Source of the DNA: Psychromonas sp. CNPT3 | GTDB taxonomy: Bacteria; Pseudomonadota; Gammaproteobacteria; Enterobacterales; Psychromonadaceae | DNA length: 64,000 nucleotides | Reading direction: 5' to 3' | Assembly (NCBI RefSeq): GCF_000153405.2 | Contig: NC_020802.1 | Coordinates: 2,747,883-2,811,882 of the forward strand | Part shown: in pieces, positions 9,775 through 19,213 of the stretch | Layout of the letters: each line of letters opens with the position of its first letter | How positions within the stretch are numbered: the first letter of the stretch is position 1 | Notes under the pieces: generated by a model | Told to the model about the DNA's origin: nothing | Database searches by the model: none | What the model saw: only the letters and a program-made list of their open reading frames with translations | Translations under genes and position numbers: made by a program

Positions 9775-10530
9775 TTACTGCGTTTTAAAGACACCGCGCC
9801 ACGCATAAAATATAAAACTTATACACGCAGAGAAGAATGACAATTTTTCAATCTCACGGTATACAAACCATGTCTTTTGGGCCGCTTTTATTTTATTTCG
9901 AGAAATAGAATCTGGTAGTATTCTATATTGAGTTAATATTTCATTTAAAATCACAGCACTTTCACCCGTTTTTAATAATTTTAACCATAGGGCATAATCT
10001 TGTCGTGTTCTAATCAAGGGCATCTTAATATCATTAAAAGCACTACGCCTTAGCATCACTGTCGAACATCCCATTGTTGCTTTTTTGCGCAATTGATTTT
10101 GATAATTAAAAGAACCCTTTTGCTTTGTATCAACCGTTTTTCCAACCTTTACATTTTCAGCATCAATCAACTCATAAGCTGTAAAAGAAAAATTAATTTG
10201 ATCCCCCATAAAGGATACTTGTTTTTCTAGTTTATCCGAATACCATAGATCATCACTATCTAAAAAAGCAATGAAATCGCCTTTAGCATGTTCTAAAGAT
10301 ACATTTCTTGTAACTGCGGCTCCGGAATTTACTTTGTTTTTAAATAGCTTTATACGGGAATCTTTTTTCATTAACTCCTGCAGTAATGTAAAAGTCTCAT
10401 CGGTTGAACAATCATCGGTAACCAGCCACTCCCAGTTGGAATAGGTTTGCTGGGATAATGAATCATAGGTTGATCTTATAAAGTTAATTGAATTATAAGA
10501 AGGTGTTATTATTGAAACTAAAGTTTTCAT
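9775..10530 (-). CDS. family 2 glycosyltransferase
   Basis: A 251-residue GT-A fold enzyme. The N-terminus [10 protein letters not shown] begins the nucleotide-binding strand, [10 protein letters not shown] is the usual acidic loop, and [12 protein letters not shown] (about residue 85) carries the DxD metal site. A hydrophobic C-terminal stretch ([16 protein letters not shown]) suggests membrane association. It resembles WcaA/EpsJ-like enzymes that add one sugar to the lipid-linked repeat unit on the cytosolic face. It is closely packed between ugd and another GT2 gene. Donor and acceptor are unknown. Confidence 0.88.
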   Translation of the reverse strand: MKTLVSIITPSYNSINFIRSTYDSLSQQTYSNWEWLVTDDCSTDETFTLLQELMKKDSRIKLFKNKVNSGAAVTRNVSLEHAKGDFIAFLDSDDLWYSDKLEKQVSFMGDQINFSFTAYELIDAENVKVGKTVDTKQKGSFNYQNQLRKKATMGCSTVMLRRSAFNDIKMPLIRTRQDYALWLKLLKTGESAVILNEILTQYRILPDSISRNKIKAAQKTWFVYREIEKLSFFSACISFIFYAWRGVFKTQ

Positions 10531-10557
10531 ATGTAAGGACCAATGTAAATTTATCTA

Positions 10558-11295
10558 TTAATACATTTTTTTTATGTTTTTTAAAATAAAACATATAAAA
10601 ATTATTATGCCTTTTGTGTTACCAAATATGTAACGAAATGCAATAAACCTAGACATTATTTTGACATAGCTATTTAATGAGTTTCCCGAAGATTCTCTAG
10701 GGTGCTGACAAATTGTATTATGTATATGTTTGCCTTTCCCCCCATTATTCAGAAATTGAGCTAAGTATACTGGCTCATCACAATTAGGATATTTTGCTCC
10801 TGCACCTAGATCGCATGGAAACCTATATTTTTTAGTGTCATTATTTAAAGACACTGCGATTTGAATAGTGCCGACACCTAGAATTGAACGTAAATTATGA
10901 TAATTTTTACATAATGGGGGCTTAAGTAATTTACCTTCATTATCTTCAACATCAAAAGTTATAAAAGTACAATCAGGAGACTTTGAGAAGCTATTCTCTA
11001 ACAAATCAAACAAATCGGGAGAAAGAATTACATCATCATCTGTAAATAAAATAAGTCCTTCATTGCTATAACTAATAGCCATATTTCGACTATAAGAAAC
11101 CCCTAAATTAGAATCAAAGACTATTTGCACATCAGATCGTTTTGTCCAAGTATGTGCCCTTTTATACTCGATAAGTAAATCTTCGGTTGTTCCTTGAACC
11201 ACAACTATATACTCAACATTACTTTGACGTTGCTTAATCACATTATCTACGTTATCTAACCTACTATATAAGCAGGATACTAATACACTTATCAA
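10558..11295 (-). CDS. family 2-like glycosyltransferase
   Basis: A 245-residue protein with a GT-A-like N-terminus (MISVLVSCLYSRLDNV), SNLGVSYSRNMAI and the acidic metal-site motif ILFTDDDVIL (about residues 80-90). It is shorter than usual for GT2, and a hydrophobic C-terminus (GIIIFICFILKNI) may anchor it. The start is a TTG with GAAGG about 10 nt upstream; no better ATG is near. A 936-bp gene-poor stretch lies just upstream, so this gene may rely on read-through from far upstream or on a local promoter. Confidence 0.75.
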   Translation of the reverse strand: MISVLVSCLYSRLDNVDNVIKQRQSNVEYIVVVQGTTEDLLIEYKRAHTWTKRSDVQIVFDSNLGVSYSRNMAISYSNEGLILFTDDDVILSPDLFDLLENSFSKSPDCTFITFDVEDNEGKLLKPPLCKNYHNLRSILGVGTIQIAVSLNNDTKKYRFPCDLGAGAKYPNCDEPVYLAQFLNNGGKGKHIHNTICQHPRESSGNSLNSYVKIMSRFIAFRYIFGNTKGIIIFICFILKNIKKMY

Positions 11296-12231
11296 TTATC
11301 AAAAACCTTCTAGTAAGTTTAAAACTATAATCCCCTTAACGTACAACTACATCTACCCCGGCGACTAATTAGTCAGAATAATAAATCGTAAATTAAACTC
11401 TATATAACGACGATTCGCCTAAAAAATTGAGGGTTATTTAAACAAAAACACATTGTTATACTGCATCTGTAGATGCTGTTGATATCGCTTGTCCTGAAGA
11501 GTAATTAAATTTTTGTTTATAGGTAAGTTAGTCACATTCGCTATAGTATTAATGTTATTTTCCAGTGCCTACCTACTAATATATTCTATAGAGGGAAGAT
11601 ATTCGATTCTTCATCGTTGCAATAATTAAAGTTAATTTTCTATTTCCCATATAATCCACTTTTACTATACGTCATAATTGATATAACAGTTATATAAGAT
11701 CAACTCTCGACCATAAAAAAGTTAAATTCCCATACAAATAATTCGCTATAGTAAAACTAAACTTTAGATCTAATAGCAACTAGACCAAAGAATTATATCA
11801 ATATAATTACAAAATATAAGTTACTTATATAAAATTTCCACCAGGATCCCTTATTTAATTAAATATAAAGGGACAAAAATAGATTTAAAAAACCTAAACT
11901 TGATTATATTTCGCCACCAAAACTTAATATTAAGTTTAAAATCCTTCGAACATATACAATTATAAAGTAGATATTCAGCTTCCGATTGATTAGTAAAAAA
12001 ATCACAATATTTTAAATTAAATTAATTGAAGCTTGGCTCCTGGCTTTATTATTTAACCTTGAGATACTACTTTCCAACACCCTATATTTAAAAGTAATTT
12101 CTTTTAAATTTCAAAATCGATAACCTAAAGCTCGACATCTAAGCCATAACTCATAGTGTTCAGATGAGTTTGTTCAAGTATTGTAGTCGCATTTTACCCG
12201 TGATCTTCGATTTTAAACATTTGTTTCCTTT
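11296..12231. other. gene-poor gap inside the polysaccharide locus
   Basis: 936 bp of strongly AT-rich DNA with no intact gene. It holds the remnant of a glycosyltransferase-like tail (11851-12025) and a short minus-strand open stretch near 11440-11545 reading VTNLPINKNLITLQDKRY, whose family I cannot name. It looks like decayed coding DNA. Confidence 0.55.
11851..12025 (-). pseudogene. remnant C-terminus of a glycosyltransferase-like gene
   Basis: About 58 codons are open, ending in TAA at 11851. They read ...TNQSEAEYLLYNCICSKDFK then KFWWRNIIKFRFFKS and FVPLYLIK. This alternation of basic and aromatic residues near a stop is typical of the C-terminal amphipathic tail of GT2 enzymes in such loci. 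No start codon or catalytic domain is present upstream. The fold assignment is tentative; that it is a coding relic is more secure. Confidence 0.45.
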
Positions 12232-13434
12232 TTACAAAACACTTACAACTTGAGTTATTAAATTTCTTGCAATACTTTCAGGAGAGTACTCCTCTAAAAA
12301 GAGTTCATCGATGGAACTATTGCAAATTGATTTTAAATTAATTTCTTCTTTTACATTTAAAAAAACATTACATCTTCCTGTCGCCTTTATAAATTTTGCG
12401 ACTTCATTATTTAAATCTTCAAGTAACACAAGAATCGAACATTTCGTTCCAAAATAATCATAGAGTTTCCCTGGGATTTGAGTTGTTACTTTATCATTTC
12501 CAATCAAGAGAAGAATATCAGCCCATTGATAAACATACATCACCTCATGTAAGGATACTTGCCCCTTAAATTCAACAAAATCAATATGTTCATATTGACT
12601 TACAAGTTCTAAATCAACTCGACCATAAAAAAACAATTTTATAGGAATATTATTTGAAGAATTAAACGCTTCTATTGCTGATATTATTGGTTTTATATTA
12701 CGCCCTGTAATTAACCCCGTATAAACCATTTTAAATGATTTAATTGAATCTACAGAAATTTTATCAACATTATTCAGGTAACCTCGAGGTACATAGCGCA
12801 TATCGATTAATGGATGCTTTTTCGACATTTCGATCTGAGTTGGCAACGACACATAAAAAACTAAATCTGCTATTTTTAGTATTTTTTCTTCTGCATATTT
12901 GATGCGTATCCTTTTAAAGGATGACATCACATTCACATCCGAATACCAAGGATCTCCCCAAATTTGAATCCATTTAAGATTATTAAACTTTTTCTTAATA
13001 TTTTTAGCAACATAATGAGATGTTTTGGTATCTGACGAGCTGATCATGATGTCAAACACCTCTAAATTCAACTTTATAAATTCTTTTTTCGATGATTTTA
13101 TCCACCCAGCATCAACATCTGGAAAAAAAATAACATCCTTAACCATTTTTTTAAATTCAGTTAATAGAGATGCTTTCCTTTTTTGAGAAAAACCTGATTT
13201 TTTAGCTAATCTTGGAACATAGCGACTGATAAGACCTGAATCGACTTCAATAACATTAATATTTTCATGGATTTCATTAATTAAATAATCATCTAATACT
13301 TCTTGAGGGTATTTAATAGTTAAAACCGTCACATCGTGGCCTATTTTTGATAGTCCATTAATAAGTGACGTGTTACGAATAGAAGCTGAGCTCCCCTGTT
13401 TTGAGAGTAAAGATGTAATGTATATGATTTTCAT
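12232..13434 (-). CDS. family 4 glycosyltransferase
   Basis: A 400-residue GT-B enzyme. The N-terminus KIIYITSLLSKQGSSASIRN is a typical GT4 start with its Gly-rich nucleotide loop. Later segments RYVPRGYLN, FKMVYTGLITGRNIKPII and LFFYGRVD mark the C-terminal donor-binding domain, and QIPGKLYDYFGT replaces the usual acidic EExPLxxxEA region. Retaining transfer of a sugar to the lipid-linked repeat unit is expected. It lies between wzy and the decayed gap. Specificity is unknown. Confidence 0.87.
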   Translation of the reverse strand: MKIIYITSLLSKQGSSASIRNTSLINGLSKIGHDVTVLTIKYPQEVLDDYLINEIHENINVIEVDSGLISRYVPRLAKKSGFSQKRKASLLTEFKKMVKDVIFFPDVDAGWIKSSKKEFIKLNLEVFDIMISSSDTKTSHYVAKNIKKKFNNLKWIQIWGDPWYSDVNVMSSFKRIRIKYAEEKILKIADLVFYVSLPTQIEMSKKHPLIDMRYVPRGYLNNVDKISVDSIKSFKMVYTGLITGRNIKPIISAIEAFNSSNNIPIKLFFYGRVDLELVSQYEHIDFVEFKGQVSLHEVMYVYQWADILLLIGNDKVTTQIPGKLYDYFGTKCSILVLLEDLNNEVAKFIKATGRCNVFLNVKEEINLKSICNSSIDELFLEEYSPESIARNLITQVVSVL

Positions 13435-13562
13435 TTTGGCTCCATTTTAAGAAAGAGTTAACTTTTTATTGTCTAACAGTTTTCCCAAAAAGGTTATAAA
13501 TCTGTTTACTTTTTCGATGAGAGTTTTCACTCCCTATAGCAAGTACAAGCATATTTTCACCG

Positions 13563-14738
13563 TTAATATATTTCGACATTAGGCACTCCCCACCTCTCAA
13601 TCATGTGCCGATACTGTGCTGTAGTTGAATAAGGGATTTCGTAAAAAACCAACTCTAAACCGGAGTGATACGGTATAAATTTCCCATCAAATTTATAAGC
13701 TAAATTAATTCTATATAAATTGAACAAACCAAAGAAACTAATAATGACCACTAATTTTGTTATGTTTTTCAAAGAGGAAGATTTAATACCTCTAAATGCT
13801 AAAACAATTCCTAGCGGTAAAAACACCTGAAAGTACATCAATACTCGATACATTAGAGGAATTGTACTCGCGACTAGCGCCAGAATTACATAAAGAATAA
13901 ATAATTTATAAATTATACTTTCTTCTTTTGTTAATGCTTTCTTACTCACTAAAAATATAACCAGCAACCCTATTATAAAATGAAGGGCGTCCATTAAGCC
14001 GAAAACTTTCACTGCTACATGACCAATTCCGTAAGAAACAATTTTCCCACTAAACTCTCCAAGATAAGGCATCACCAAAGCTATAATATAACTAAATACG
14101 GGTGAATACATGAAGAGGGGAATAAGTATTATCAAACTAGAATCTAACCATTTGCTTTTCCTTTTGACTCTAATATACAGGGGTATAAACAATAAAAGAA
14201 TACCGCTTAAATGAAATAAAGAAGCAACAGCAATCAAAAAATAAAAACGAACTGACCCGATATATTTAATAGCATAAATAAAAATTGATACCGCAATTGC
14301 TTGTCTAAAGGTAACAAAAAAAGACATATAAAAGGCGGTAAAGAAATAGAGAAGGATCAATAAAAAAGCGGTTTCATTACTATTTTTAATTAAAACTCTA
14401 TCTACCCCTTTAAATATCATTAAAACACAGAAAAAATAAACTAATGCTTTAAACAATATAAAGGGTAGGAATAAAATATTTTTACCAATATAATTTAATA
14501 TTACAAAGCCTATTTCAAAATCAACAGGCCTCCAACTGATTATAGAAGATAGCCGTATTGAATTATAAAATTGTTCATAAATGTACATATCATTATGAAT
14601 TTTATAACTTAATCCTCCAACAATCCAAAAAAGAATCATAATTAAAGTGGTACTTATCTTTTTTTGAAGCAAACTTTTACTTTGAGTTACTATAAATAAC
14701 GCTATAAAAAGACACCCAAAAAGTATATAAAATATCAT
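13563..14738 (-). CDS. wzy: EpsG-family polysaccharide polymerase (Wzy)
   Basis: A 391-residue protein with about 10-11 hydrophobic segments and a large periplasmic loop near residues 45-85 (HNDMYIYEQFYNSI and following), which is characteristic of EpsG-like Wzy proteins. It is predicted to join repeat units at the periplasmic face of the inner membrane. Its ATG overlaps the TGA of the upstream gene by one base (TGATG), so the two are probably translationally coupled. Polymerases diverge strongly, and the call rests on topology, the Y-x-x-Y-rich loop and locus context. Confidence 0.82.
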   Translation of the reverse strand: MIFYILFGCLFIALFIVTQSKSLLQKKISTTLIMILFWIVGGLSYKIHNDMYIYEQFYNSIRLSSIISWRPVDFEIGFVILNYIGKNILFLPFILFKALVYFFCVLMIFKGVDRVLIKNSNETAFLLILLYFFTAFYMSFFVTFRQAIAVSIFIYAIKYIGSVRFYFLIAVASLFHLSGILLLFIPLYIRVKRKSKWLDSSLIILIPLFMYSPVFSYIIALVMPYLGEFSGKIVSYGIGHVAVKVFGLMDALHFIIGLLVIFLVSKKALTKEESIIYKLFILYVILALVASTIPLMYRVLMYFQVFLPLGIVLAFRGIKSSSLKNITKLVVIISFFGLFNLYRINLAYKFDGKFIPYHSGLELVFYEIPYSTTAQYRHMIERWGVPNVEIY

Positions 14739-15958
14739 CAGTCTCGTTTCTCATTGCCATAAAAATCAAAGTAATAAATGCCTTTAGTGGGAAGCAGAGT
14801 AACCACATTTTTATGCGTAATAATCTCCTTGTTACTAGGAGTAGTTATAGATTTAATGGCAGAAGGTACAATCAATGAGATTTCAACGCCAGAAATATCA
14901 TGGCTTGTCTTTTCCAGCTCAAATTCAAATGAAAATTTATCTATTATTTTTATATTTAAAGATTCTCTTAAAATATAATATTCTGCAAGCTCTGTTCCTG
15001 TGCAGTACCACACATTTTTATTTTTTAAGTAATTAAAAATTTTGATAAGACTTTTTCTGTCATCAAATATATTTGGTGTTTGCGTCTTTCCATCATTTCT
15101 TGCTGGTGATATGTGTTCTTGGATGGATATAACAAGTTTATTATCAAGTAAAAAATCTATTTCTCTTTTTTTCTTTTTAAAAAAGTAAAATGATAATGCT
15201 TTTTTTACTATTAATTTAATTTTATTTGCAGAAGTATTATTAAATAACGCTCCATTTAATGTTGATGGAATATCAATTACTTTTTGACTTCCAAAATTAA
15301 TTAGATCAAAGTTCTTTAACGGGTTTAATTCATTACCTATATCGAGCCCTTTCTCTTGATTTTCCACTCCTTTATTCCAATACCTATGCCACCATAAAAA
15401 GTTAGAATCATTTATACTTTGATCTCCAAATTCCCCAGCTTTATAGCCACAGTACTTTCCTCCTTTAGGATATTCTCCACATGCGTCTTTGAATATTTGT
15501 TTTCCTTTCTCGATAGTTGCCATCGCTTCATCTAATGAGCCATAGCAATCCCATTCTTGCTTTTGATTTTCAGCTTTTTCAAACACCTCTCCATGGGTTA
15601 GTCCATGATATGATAGTTCGTAATTTGGATGAGCATGTAAAGCATTAAAAAAATTCTTAGTTTCTTTATTTTCATTAATAGGATTAGAATACATAAATAT
15701 CGATGATTTTTTTAGCATTCCTATTCTTTTTCCAACAGGCACATAGAAGTTTACTTTAACCCAAGGGAATGATTTTAAAATTTTATTCTCTAAGAATCTA
15801 ATTGATGCGTTTTTTCCATTTTTAGCGTAGCCCCAGTCTTCTCCCAAATCAACCTGCCCCGTTCCAGTTAGGTCAACCCAAACATTTGCAAGATCATCAA
15901 TCATAAACAATACAGGTGATTGTGCATTGTATTTCCATTTACATATATTAATGTTCAT
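14738..15958 (-). CDS. polysaccharide-deacetylase-like protein (DUF2334-type)
   Basis: A 406-residue protein without a clear signal peptide. Residues VLFMIDDLANVWVDL near the N-terminus provide the paired Asp of a CE4/DUF2334-type NodB-like barrel. YELSYHGLTHGEVF gives the H-x-x-x-H metal ligands, and ISIQEHISPARND a later His. These suggest hydrolysis of an N- or O-acetyl group, but the outer part of the barrel is divergent and activity is inferred. It is coupled to wzy by a one-base overlap. A decayed acetyltransferase gene sits just upstream, so acetylation of the polymer may have changed. Confidence 0.6.
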   Translation of the reverse strand: MNINICKWKYNAQSPVLFMIDDLANVWVDLTGTGQVDLGEDWGYAKNGKNASIRFLENKILKSFPWVKVNFYVPVGKRIGMLKKSSIFMYSNPINENKETKNFFNALHAHPNYELSYHGLTHGEVFEKAENQKQEWDCYGSLDEAMATIEKGKQIFKDACGEYPKGGKYCGYKAGEFGDQSINDSNFLWWHRYWNKGVENQEKGLDIGNELNPLKNFDLINFGSQKVIDIPSTLNGALFNNTSANKIKLIVKKALSFYFFKKKKREIDFLLDNKLVISIQEHISPARNDGKTQTPNIFDDRKSLIKIFNYLKNKNVWYCTGTELAEYYILRESLNIKIIDKFSFEFELEKTSHDISGVEISLIVPSAIKSITTPSNKEIITHKNVVTLLPTKGIYYFDFYGNEKRD

Positions 15959-15973
15959 ATCTCTCCCTCTCGT

Positions 15974-16296
15974 TTATATATTAAAACATCTAGAAAAAAT
16001 CTTACCTGGTATACCAACCACCCCTTTATTTGATGGAATATCTCGTATTACAACAAAATTAGTGCCTCTCACTACATTATCTCCAATCGTTATCCCGCCA
16101 AGCACTCGGGCTCCCGCTGACTGCATTAGAATGAATAACAACACCAATGCTTCCTATAAAATGAACTCCTTTTATTCGCCTCATATGGAAGATGAGAGTT
16201 ATTAAAGAACCGATTAAGCATTTGGAAGATCCTTATTATCCTTTTATTTTTAGAATAAAAATAAAAGGATAATTCATATAGCTTCATCGCATTCAT
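15974..16296 (-). pseudogene. decayed serine-acetyltransferase-like gene (CysE/WcaB type, left-handed beta helix)
   Basis: Reading the minus strand from an ATG at 16296 (GAGG 8 nt upstream) gives MNAMKLYELSFYFYSK and later NNSHLPYEAN. A frameshift follows, then [20 protein letters not shown], then another shift and internal loss, then [34 protein letters not shown] and a stop. These are the N-terminus, the hexapeptide repeats and the C-terminal end of small O-acetyltransferases found in exopolysaccharide loci. At least two frame changes and a missing middle make it non-functional. Confidence 0.85.
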
Positions 16297-16499
16297 TTTT
16301 TAATCCTCATACGTATCACCTAAAGCAACCATCCTCATTTCAAAGGAGAGACCGCGAGTGATGCTATTCACGTTATTATTTTAAATTTATTGATGTTTCT
16401 ATCTCAACGCAGAGACAAACCTGATATTACTTTCCTCTGTAACTATCACTTAGGTTTGCTTGTTTATATTTTCACTTAATTCCAGCAACAATTTATTTT

Positions 16500-16986
16500 T
16501 CAGTCTTTAATCGGTGCAAGCTTGAATGCTGAACTAATGTAAAATTTAAAGGTAACGGTTATTTTCCCGTTTTAAAAGAAACAATATACCCAACTATTTT
16601 AAAAGTGGATCCCTAAAAAGCTAAATTACCAATTTCACTGACAGCTAATACTATGCAAGGGTGAATTTCTTCATACCATGCCTTTTTTATTAAGTAAGTT
16701 TTACTCGTTTTTTTTCTAGCTTATTAATAGGAAACAAATAACCCAATATCGATTACTATCTTTTCAGATTATCTTTGACTGGTAACAAGTAGACATCAAC
16801 TTTAAGCACTACTTTTCGTTATTTTAGTTTGACAGCCCACGCCATCAATTGTAATCATACATCCACATAGGTTCAAAAGTTTAAGGGCTTGGAATCGCGG
16901 CTGTTATCGCTAAAAAAACACATCGGTTAAATGATGATAAATATCCTTAAGGTTGGAGATGATTACGGATACAAAAACAGTTGAAA
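16500..16986 (-). pseudogene. remnant of an ISAs1-family transposase
   Basis: Pieces in several minus-strand frames line up in the right order for an ISAs1 (H-repeat-like) DDE transposase. They are NLKDIYHHLTDVFF (16905-16980), KLLNLCGCMITIDGVGCQTK with the catalytic-Asp motif (16815-16885), VYLLPVKDN (16760-16800), EEIHPCIVLAVSEIGNLAF (about 16620-16680), FKIVGYIVSF and YISSAFKLAPIKD (16500-16545). The N-terminal part is internally deleted and stops abound. Inverted-repeat ends were not identified. Left of it, 16300-16380 holds a short open stretch ending MRMVALGDTYED of unknown origin. Confidence 0.8.
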
Positions 16987-17153
16987 GCTGATTTATAAAA
17001 TTTCAATTGAGCATCTCTAGCTTCTTTCACAATCAATTAAAATTCAAAAATAAAGACCTAGTTAATAATCTAATTTTTTGGTAAAACTCATATGTTTTCA
17101 ATACCTATTAACCACAAAAAATACCTCTCATTCTTAATCGCGTTTTTTGGCTT

Positions 17154-17753
17154 TTATTTATTACCATACAAAATGATTTTAAACGGCTTTATTTCATATA
17201 GTTTTCGTTGATAAATAAAACCCAATTTTTCATATGATTTTTGAGACGCTTGATTAATAGAATAAATAATAACAAAACTCTTGTCGCAACCCTTTTTTCT
17301 GGACATTTCAAGTCTGCTTAAGATTGATTTTTTATGAAACCCTTTTCCTCTATATCTTGCTAAAGTGTAATCATCAAATAAGTAACTTTCTCCTTTTTTT
17401 ATTTTTAAATACTTATTGATATAAGGGTTATCTTGATTATTTTCAAAAGCCAGCCCATAGTGCCCTGCTATGAATGTACTTTCTAAGAAAAAATAATCTT
17501 GAACACCTTTTAAATCTAATCTTTTCTTTAAAATATCCAGTTTTTCTTTTGTAATTTCATTAATATCAGCGTCACATACAGCAGTTAAAACCTCAAGAGA
17601 CAGTGACAAAAACTCTTTTTCATGTTCCAGTTCCATTTCATCTGTCAACTTTATTTCATAAAGATAGTAAACTTGTAGAGTTTTATTGAATACCCTTTTA
17701 AATAAGCCTCGAATGCCTTCTTCCTTTAGCAAAAGGAAAATTTTACAAAACAT
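17154..17753 (-). CDS. GNAT-family N-acetyltransferase
   Basis: A 199-residue protein. The acetyl-CoA loop is visible as TLARYRGKGFHKKSI (about residues 130-145), followed by the typical strand FVIIYSINQASQKSYEKLGF. An N-terminal segment of about 75 residues precedes the core. In this setting it probably acetylates an amino-sugar nucleotide or a lipid-linked sugar, but the substrate cannot be read. It lies 17 bp after wzx in the operon and is the last gene before the decayed block at 16.0-17.1 kb. Confidence 0.78.
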   Translation of the reverse strand: MFCKIFLLLKEEGIRGLFKRVFNKTLQVYYLYEIKLTDEMELEHEKEFLSLSLEVLTAVCDADINEITKEKLDILKKRLDLKGVQDYFFLESTFIAGHYGLAFENNQDNPYINKYLKIKKGESYLFDDYTLARYRGKGFHKKSILSRLEMSRKKGCDKSFVIIYSINQASQKSYEKLGFIYQRKLYEIKPFKIILYGNK

Positions 17754-17770
17754 GAAGCCTCCTTTTATTA

Positions 17771-19213
17771 TTAAATTTTAATTGATTTAAATGCTTTGGG
17801 AGTTATAAACTTAAACCCAAAACAAGTTAAAATATAAAGGAAAATCAAAAAAAGGTTGAGAAAAAAATCTGGAATCAGGTTAAGATCTAAATATAAATGA
17901 ACCCCAAAAAGAGATAAATACACAAAAAAGAACTTGATCCAATTATAATATTTGATCTCTATATTAAAATAGACTTTTAATGAAACAAAATAAATAACAT
18001 TTGTGAAGAAATAGCTCATAATTGTTGCTACCGCAGCACCGTAAATACCATAATTAGGCACTAACAAAACATTTAATAAAACATTCATCAACGCAGCGCT
18101 TCCTGCTATTAAAGAGTTTATAAATGTCTTGTTTTTTATATTAACACCAAGACCATAAAATTCATTTAACCCCCAAAAGAAATAAGAGATAGCAATTAAC
18201 GGGATTATTTTAGCTGCTTCATAATACTCTTTTGTTGCCAAAATATGTATTAGCAATTCCCCATATAAAGAGAGCCCTAAAACACATAAAACACATAAAA
18301 AAATATAAACATTATAAAAGTGAATTATTTTATCTTTCCCTCCCGGTTTGTTATATACACTAAATTTAAAAGGTGTAAATACTTTGCGAAAAGGGGTTAA
18401 AAATACAGGAGATATAAGCATTCCAATTGTTGCAGCTAAAGAGTAAATGCCAACATCCGAAAGTCCATGGTACTCACTTATAAATCGTCTATCGATTAAA
18501 GATAGCACCCATGTTGATACACTACCTAAAATCAAGCCAGTTCCGAATTTTAACGCTGGTTTTACTAATATAAAATCCACTTCTAGTTTGTATGTCTTTC
18601 TATTTGTAAAAAATAACCCCATGAAAATAAACAGGTTAATTACAATTTGAACAGTTAATAGTAATTTAACATCTAAAGTTCCGGTCATACTTAATAAAAA
18701 CACACTTCCTAATCGAACTACAATCCTAATGAAATTTATTAAAGAGGCTTGCTTTGCCTTATATTCCATTGAATATTTGATTTCATATATTGAGATCACC
18801 CCGCCTAATAAGGACAAAACACCCAAATAAATCAAATATTCAGAGGCATTATTTAGGCTACCAAATAAAATATTTGAAAAAAAACTGTTGAAAGTAATGA
18901 TCAAGAATAAACTGCTAATGCCTAATACATAATGAAGGTTAATAACTGAATTAATAAAGAGGTTTTTATTTTTGACTTCATTATAAAATCGGGAAAAACC
19001 ACTACCAAGGCATAAGGTAAATAAAATAGCCAAGATCCCCTGAACTGACAAAATAAGATTATAACTACCATAATCTTCTATTGATAAGTTTCGAGTTAAA
19101 ATAGGGGTGTAAAGTAAGCCGACAACTTGAGTAAAGACTGAAAAAAAAAGGTATGTTAGGCCATTTGAAAGGACTTTTTGATTCTTTATCTTACTTAATA
19201 TATTAGAAAACAT
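17771..19213 (-). CDS. wzx: polysaccharide flippase (Wzx)
   Basis: A 480-residue inner-membrane protein with about 14 hydrophobic segments and the N-terminal signature of the polysaccharide-biosynthesis MATE-like family (FFSVFTQVVGLLYTPILTRN, then LSIEDYGSYNLILSVQG). It should flip the lipid-linked repeat unit across the inner membrane for Wzy. The start codon lies 19 bp inside the end of the upstream acetyltransferase gene, implying coupled translation. Length is normal for Wzx (about 420-500). Confidence 0.9.
   Translation of the reverse strand: MFSNILSKIKNQKVLSNGLTYLFFSVFTQVVGLLYTPILTRNLSIEDYGSYNLILSVQGILAILFTLCLGSGFSRFYNEVKNKNLFINSVINLHYVLGISSLFLIITFNSFFSNILFGSLNNASEYLIYLGVLSLLGGVISIYEIKYSMEYKAKQASLINFIRIVVRLGSVFLLSMTGTLDVKLLLTVQIVINLFIFMGLFFTNRKTYKLEVDFILVKPALKFGTGLILGSVSTWVLSLIDRRFISEYHGLSDVGIYSLAATIGMLISPVFLTPFRKVFTPFKFSVYNKPGGKDKIIHFYNVYIFLCVLCVLGLSLYGELLIHILATKEYYEAAKIIPLIAISYFFWGLNEFYGLGVNIKNKTFINSLIAGSAALMNVLLNVLLVPNYGIYGAAVATIMSYFFTNVIYFVSLKVYFNIEIKYYNWIKFFFVYLSLFGVHLYLDLNLIPDFFLNLFLIFLYILTCFGFKFITPKAFKSIKI

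Noticed and set aside
13445-13541. 28-codon minus-strand mini-frame after wzy
   Set aside because: Too short, weak SD and no recognisable family; could be a relic but cannot be supported.
15927-16205. 92-codon plus-strand frame
   Set aside because: Antisense to the acetyltransferase pseudogene, whose hexapeptide repeats read on the minus strand.
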